From assembly GCF_918797505.1 (NCBI RefSeq), contig NC_092793.1, positions 88,672,411-88,736,410 on the forward strand: a stretch of DNA of 64,000 nucleotides. The letters run 5' to 3'. Of the stretch, positions 51,801 to 57,800 are shown piece by piece. The stretch's first letter is position 1. Every line of letters begins with the position of its first letter. The notes below the pieces were generated by a model. It saw only the letters and a program-made list of their open reading frames with translations. It searched no databases and had not been told where the DNA came from. This DNA comes from Bemisia tabaci (taxonomy: Eukaryota; Arthropoda; Insecta; Hemiptera; Aleyrodidae). The translations under genes were made by a program, and so were the position numbers.

Positions 51801-54800
51801 AGCCAAATAAGTTTACGCACTTATAGACTACGACAGAAGATCCGCCATCTTGCTCTTGTATTTACTTTACATGTAACAGTGCTGTCAGACGATCTTCTGT
51901 CGCAATCGGCATGGTGAAAAGAAGGAGGTTTTTACATATTGAGGATTGTTTACCCCGTGACGTAGGTCGGCACAACAAGGCGTCGATATTCCAGCATGAA
52001 AAACGGACCATAACGTCCAATTTTTTTGCTTGAATCAGCTCATGATATAATTTCAAACACTTTATTTAGAATGAATTTTTTCCATTAACTACACCCCCCC
52101 CCCCCCCCAAATAAATGATAAAAATCGTCTGTGCCGACGTGTGCCATCAAAAAAATCTAAGATGCCCGAAAAACGAACACCTCCTATTTTTCTCTTTGGC
52201 AGACCAGAAGTACATAAGCTTATTATGCGCGGAGACTCTAACATATAATTCTGATTCACGCATTCGTTAATAAAAACTTGCCCTGTGGGTTCTGCTGTCT
52301 CCAGATCTGTGAAAGTTTGAATTCAGATAACACACATATTGACTTCAGACTCTGGTTGACAACATCATCTTGCAAAACATTTCCAATAAATATTTTGCAA
52401 CACTCAGTGAAGTTGGCATTTGGAGGGGAAGCTGATTTCAGAAAGAATATCTCTCGGTCTGTATGATATTAACTCAGTTTATTTTCTCCTTTTTTCAGTC
52501 ATACCTAATATTATTTTCTTCGCCTCATCCTTCAACTTTTGACTAGAGTCGAGACCCTGTTTGTCTAGCCTCTGAATGAAGAAAATACTGATGATGAAAC
52601 TTATGGGTCCCCTTTCAAGTAGCACAGTGCAAAGAAAATATTGAAATTAAATTGCAATTTGATTTCAATAAAATTGTAGTTTTTTACCATTAATTTGCAA
52701 TATTTTTACATCATTTAGTCGATTTATGCCGATTTTAAACAAATCAACAATAGATAGCAAGAAGAAAAGGCAAAAAGAAAAGAAAGATAGGCAATATGCA
52801 ATGCAATGAAGAATTGCAACTCATATCAATTTTATTGAAATAAGTTTCAATAAATGTGGCCCCTTCAAATAGGAGCTAGGCAACATACACAACGCTCAGT
52901 GGAATTTCAATATTTTTACAATGTACCTAATTGAGGAGCTCTCTGGAAAAAGGCTACATAGTGAAAAATCACATTTTAAGAAAAACGCAATCGTAGCTTT
53001 CATTATTACTGTTTGCGGCCACTAATGATGACTTACATCGGAGCCTGGACACTTAAACCCTAGGATGACTGACGACCATGGGTAAAACTTACCCTCCTTT
53101 TACTGTTGTGGAAGGAATTTTTCAAATTTTCCGTTATGTGCCCTTTTCCCGGAAATGGACCAGTGGTCAAAGGTTTTGGCTTTTTAAACTGGACTTTTAG
53201 AACATCAACGAGTTTCTTAGCAAAAATAAAGTTTACCAACCTCTTCTGTACGATGAAAAATATTGAAATTCTTCTTCGTTGTCAAAAGTTTCCCCTGTCC
53301 ACCCGATAGGACCAAGCGCTATCTCCACAACGTCGAAGCAGCCGTACCCAGGGGTAGATAGATGAGGATCGTCGTGAAGTAGCAATTTACGGTCGACTTT
53401 GCTTCCAAAACAGCTGTGCTTACACATAACTACAAAACTAGACATGGAAAATTAGCTTAAAAGCAATGTCCCGCAAAGAAAGGCACTTACGCTGTGTGCC
53501 CTTTTTTCGGAAGCCCCACAAGACTTGGTCTTTTGGCACTAAAAGTTGATTAATTAAGTTAAAACTCGGGGCATATTAAGTTACGAAGAATTCATTTATG
53601 CAACCTGAGGAAAAAGGGCACATACGCGCACGTACCCTTTCTTCGGAAAGCTCCTTAATTGCTACTTATTGCAATCCGCGCTACTTGGGTCCGGGCATGA
53701 AAGACACCTCTTTGCCCATCTCTTAAGTTGTTGTCCGAGTTGCCTCCGGCTATGAGGTCGTCCTACCACACGATGTAAAAATAATGTATTACATTGTAAT
53801 AGAGATACTTTACTGGAAATCAAATTTCCTAAAGTATGCAGAAAGAACGCAAGGAACGTCCCCCGTTTTGTGATACATGTCCTTCTTTATGCACATGTGT
53901 CTTTTTTCAAAACAGTCAAAGAACAAATGCCAGTTTTGCTCAACGGAATTCAACTTCCCTGCCGGTAAATACGGGGCAACGTGATATCACCCTGATGTCA
54001 TAATGACGTATCAGTAGGGTGAAAATGGCGCCTTTAAGCCAAAAGTTTATAGCCAAACTGTGCAGAAAAATACGAATTAAATTACGAGTTGTATGGTGGG
54101 CATTGGGGAATGTGGCAACGTTGTGAAAAGTATTGTTTGTTGTCCCTTCATTTTCCTGGTTATGCAATTCGAATAATACAAGGTATTACATTTAACTCCT
54201 TCAACTTGCTGGATATGCAAGCGTATATGTCACCCCTTCAAATTGTAGGTTACGCAACAGTGTTGCAGGACGGTGCACATAAATAAATGATTTAATTATC
54301 AGTGAAACTTGGCAACGTCAAATTTTACAGTGTTGCCACATGATGCAAGAAATCAAATGATTTTCCTTACATTGTTATCAGATTGTGCGAAAAATCGTAA
54401 TTTCGGACTTATAAAATTTCGGCAACACTAGATCATCTCCTCCGGGATGGGTCTGGTATCTAGGAATTTTAATTCTTAGTGGCGGGGCGGCATGTTTAGC
54501 ACCGTAAATTATTTTTGCTCGACATCTCGAAAACTGTGCGTCCTAGACGATTTTTGATGGAACCAACCGCTACTTTACGATTATGAATGTAGTGAGACTA
54601 TCCGGCTGTTGTTTATCCAATTAGAAAGCCTAAAATCAAGCAATCATTGGCATATGGTATGCGGTCCTCACTTCGTCCAGAGTTCAAAATTCGCCGTGAA
54701 ATAGCTGTCTGTTTGTGGATCGCATAATGATGTGATGTCTGGTTTTAGCTTCTAACAATCAAGCAGGGCTATCAGAAAAACGTACCTACACTTTTATTGC

Positions 54801-57800
54801 GGGTACCCCCTGCTCACGAACGATATTGGTGAAACTACAGCACATTGTACCTACGTACAGAGAAGAAAATCACAGCTGTTCTAAAGAATTGTCGTTAAGT
54901 AGTTTTCCGTTTAAAAAATGAAGTATGACAGGAAGTCTGCGACGTCGCAACGAAGATACGTGGTTGCGGACTTACACCGTCGATATATCAAGTACCTACT
55001 TATGTGTTTTATAAACCAGTGTGACGTCACTATTATATCCGCTGAACGCTCTTCCATCAGTGACATCATACTGACGTCTGAATATTCAGAGTGAAGTGAG
55101 AGTGGTGTCACAGTGACAATATAGGTAATGATTTGTTTTATAAAGTGTCGTGATGTCACAGTGACGAAGTCATTATGCTTCACTTTTACCAAGGATTAAT
55201 CCCTGGTAAAAATTGGCAGTAGGATCTGTGTTCCAAAACACTGCAGACTTACTGCTCTTAAAGCCGGCTATACAATTTCTTATATCCTTTTTAAGCCGAT
55301 GGCGATAAAAGCTACAGTTACTTAGGCAAATAACTGTATAGCCCGCCTGTATATAATTTTTTATCACTTCGTATAGCCCTGCTGTATGATTTTTTTCGTT
55401 TTCTACATTCAGCTATAAGATTTTCTATCGCTTTTTATAGCCGGCTATTAGAATTCTTATGGTATTTTGAAACGCAGCTCCTATTGCCAATTTTTGCCAG
55501 GGATGTTAGCGTGTACGTTTAAACGCACCGAGTCTTATCCTTCTATTGCCTCCTGACTGGTCGCCCATCAGTCTCATTGATGGATGTCTAATTGGGTAGA
55601 TAGGTACCGTTAGTTGGGAGTGATGAGAGGACGTTGGTGTGGAGTGAGGTCAGTAGGTAGTCGTAATTTTATGTAAGAGAGATCAGAATTATTTTTCACG
55701 TATCATCATGTAAGCACCCTTACAGGGGGTACCTAACCCTTCGGGGATGGTTGTGCGTTTTTTTTCATCATGATTTGGAGTACATTTTGCAATTCGGGTC
55801 TAACATTTCTGGCTCAATTTGGAAACAACGTATGAACCATTAGTTTCCGTTTGTACATAAACGTTTTTGCGGATGAGCCAGAAATTGTAGTTCCTAACTG
55901 CGAAATGAAGTTCATTTACCGTGCAGTTTGGGTTGACTAGTTTGAATTTTTTTTATTACTCTCGTTTCTTGCCTTTCCCTCGTGATACTCGGTCACACAC
56001 GCTACAACTTGATGCGATCATTGTTGGGAATTGATCACACCTAAAACTCAGATTTCATTCCATTTCAGTTGCCTAACAAATTCTTTAGTTGGAGATGTTG
56101 AATTATTTGATAATTCAAAACTAGCGGAAAAATTCAAGAAGATTGTGTTTGGTCTGTGTTTCTACCACTCTGTGATTTTAGAGCGTAAACAGTTTGGTTC
56201 AATCTGTTGGAACTACAATTATAACTTTGATGACCTAGACTTACGCTGCAGTGTGGCACACGTGCAGGAATTGCTCAAACACAGTGATGTGAGTATGCTC
56301 AATTCAAAATCTGTCTCTAAAGCTTCGAGCGTTCACCGCACGCTAGTGCTGCTGTGAACCACATTTTACAATTGAAACGAGTTCTATCTCCCATTGCAAA
56401 CGAAATATGTACCTACCTCACTTCCCTATCTGCATAAAATTTCTTCAGAAGAAGAAGAAATAACAATTCCAAATGCAAGAAATTGTACAATTGTGAATTT
56501 CTATAGGATTACATACGTCGCTCAAAGTGTAATGACAGCTACGTGCGAAGCACGTACGAGTTGCTAGTTCATAATAAAAATATTTGCGTAAACGGTATGA
56601 ATGTCAATGTAAGAAAAACCATCGTACAGCATGAAGATTCAAGCAGATAGAAATAGCATACTTAGGTTCATATTTAAAAAGTTAAACTCACTAATTAACT
56701 CACTAATTGGCAGGCATAAGCCGTAAACGATGTGGCAAAAATGACTGTTGTGATAGCGCGCGCCACACAGCAATGGTCGCTACACTGGGCAGAATAACTG
56801 TGCCAGTGGGCTGACCCAACTGCCATTCCCTCCCTCTACACTCCTCCTTTTTCTTATTCCTTAAAATTTGTTTTCTGTTCCAGAATTTTCATTTCGGACT
56901 TCTTCAATATTTAATCCCAGAATGTAATTATGGTGGTAAAATAATGGATGAATGGGATCGGCGAAGTTTGAAAGTTCTATTTGATACTTGCATGTCACCG
57001 CAGAATTTTGATGTTGAGCATTTTACTTATGACAGAAAAGGTACATACTTTTTTCAAGTTCTAAATCGAATACCTATTCTCTAGGGATAATTAGAGAAAA
57101 CTAAAGAAACACAAGGTATCAGCGTCTCTCCACGAGATTAGAAATGAAGGAAGAGAATGAAATAGAATACCTCATAGCTAACGTTGAACTTGTCAGTAGG
57201 CAAACAATGGTGCCCTTGTTTGTGACGATAAGAAACTTTCCTCCATGTAAGTGTAGATGGATGTATAAGACCACTTGGGTTAGTAAAAAACTGCACCAAC
57301 TTATTTTCGTCAGAAAACACCTTTATACGTCTCTTGTGATAGGAATAATGCTAAAATTTATGAGTAGCATTGTCATCTACTTTCTAGGTGGCGCTCATCA
57401 AGAAAATGTGTACTTTCTAGATGGAACAATTTTCTTGAAAGAAAACAGGTATAAAGTAGATCTAGAAAATAGACACGAGAAAATAGAAAGAAAATACATT
57501 TTTTCCTTGCATTTTCTCAAAAGAAAACATTAAGAAATTGGCTAGAAAATAATTCTACTTTCAATAAATTTTCTATTTTTTCTCCAAATGGTAAGTTGAC
57601 AGAAAGTAAACCTATGAAATAGATCTAAGTATTTTCTTTGGTCAGACTTTTGACTCGCAATGTTTTTTCTTTCTATTTTCTAGATAACTCTCATTTTCTT
57701 GGTATTTTCTAGAAGTTTTCTTAATATTTTTTTCCTAGGAAAAAATTCTATTTTGCTACTTAGGATGGCGAAATATTCAAAAACATCGACGCGGTAAAAC

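Larger units (their letters stand above)
45054..52304 (+). other. Intron between exons G and H
   Basis: This 7.2-kb intron holds a 3.5-kb foldback element with a nested 2.1-kb TIR element, a possible unassigned exon-like frame near 49198-49416, and a 1.2-kb palindrome. The stretch 50890-52300 has a short hairpin (CCGTGCTTTGCACGG near 50909) and two direct copies of CGTGTGAAAGAGCCGA (51121 and 51226), otherwise nothing recognised. Confidence 0.85.
52457..56068 (+). other. Intron between exons H and I
   Basis: This 3.6-kb intron contains an M4 end, an M5 MITE, and three diverged copies of TGCCCTTTTxCGGAA (53138, 53496, 53628). 52460-53900 and 55510-56068 show nothing else I recognise. Confidence 0.85.
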
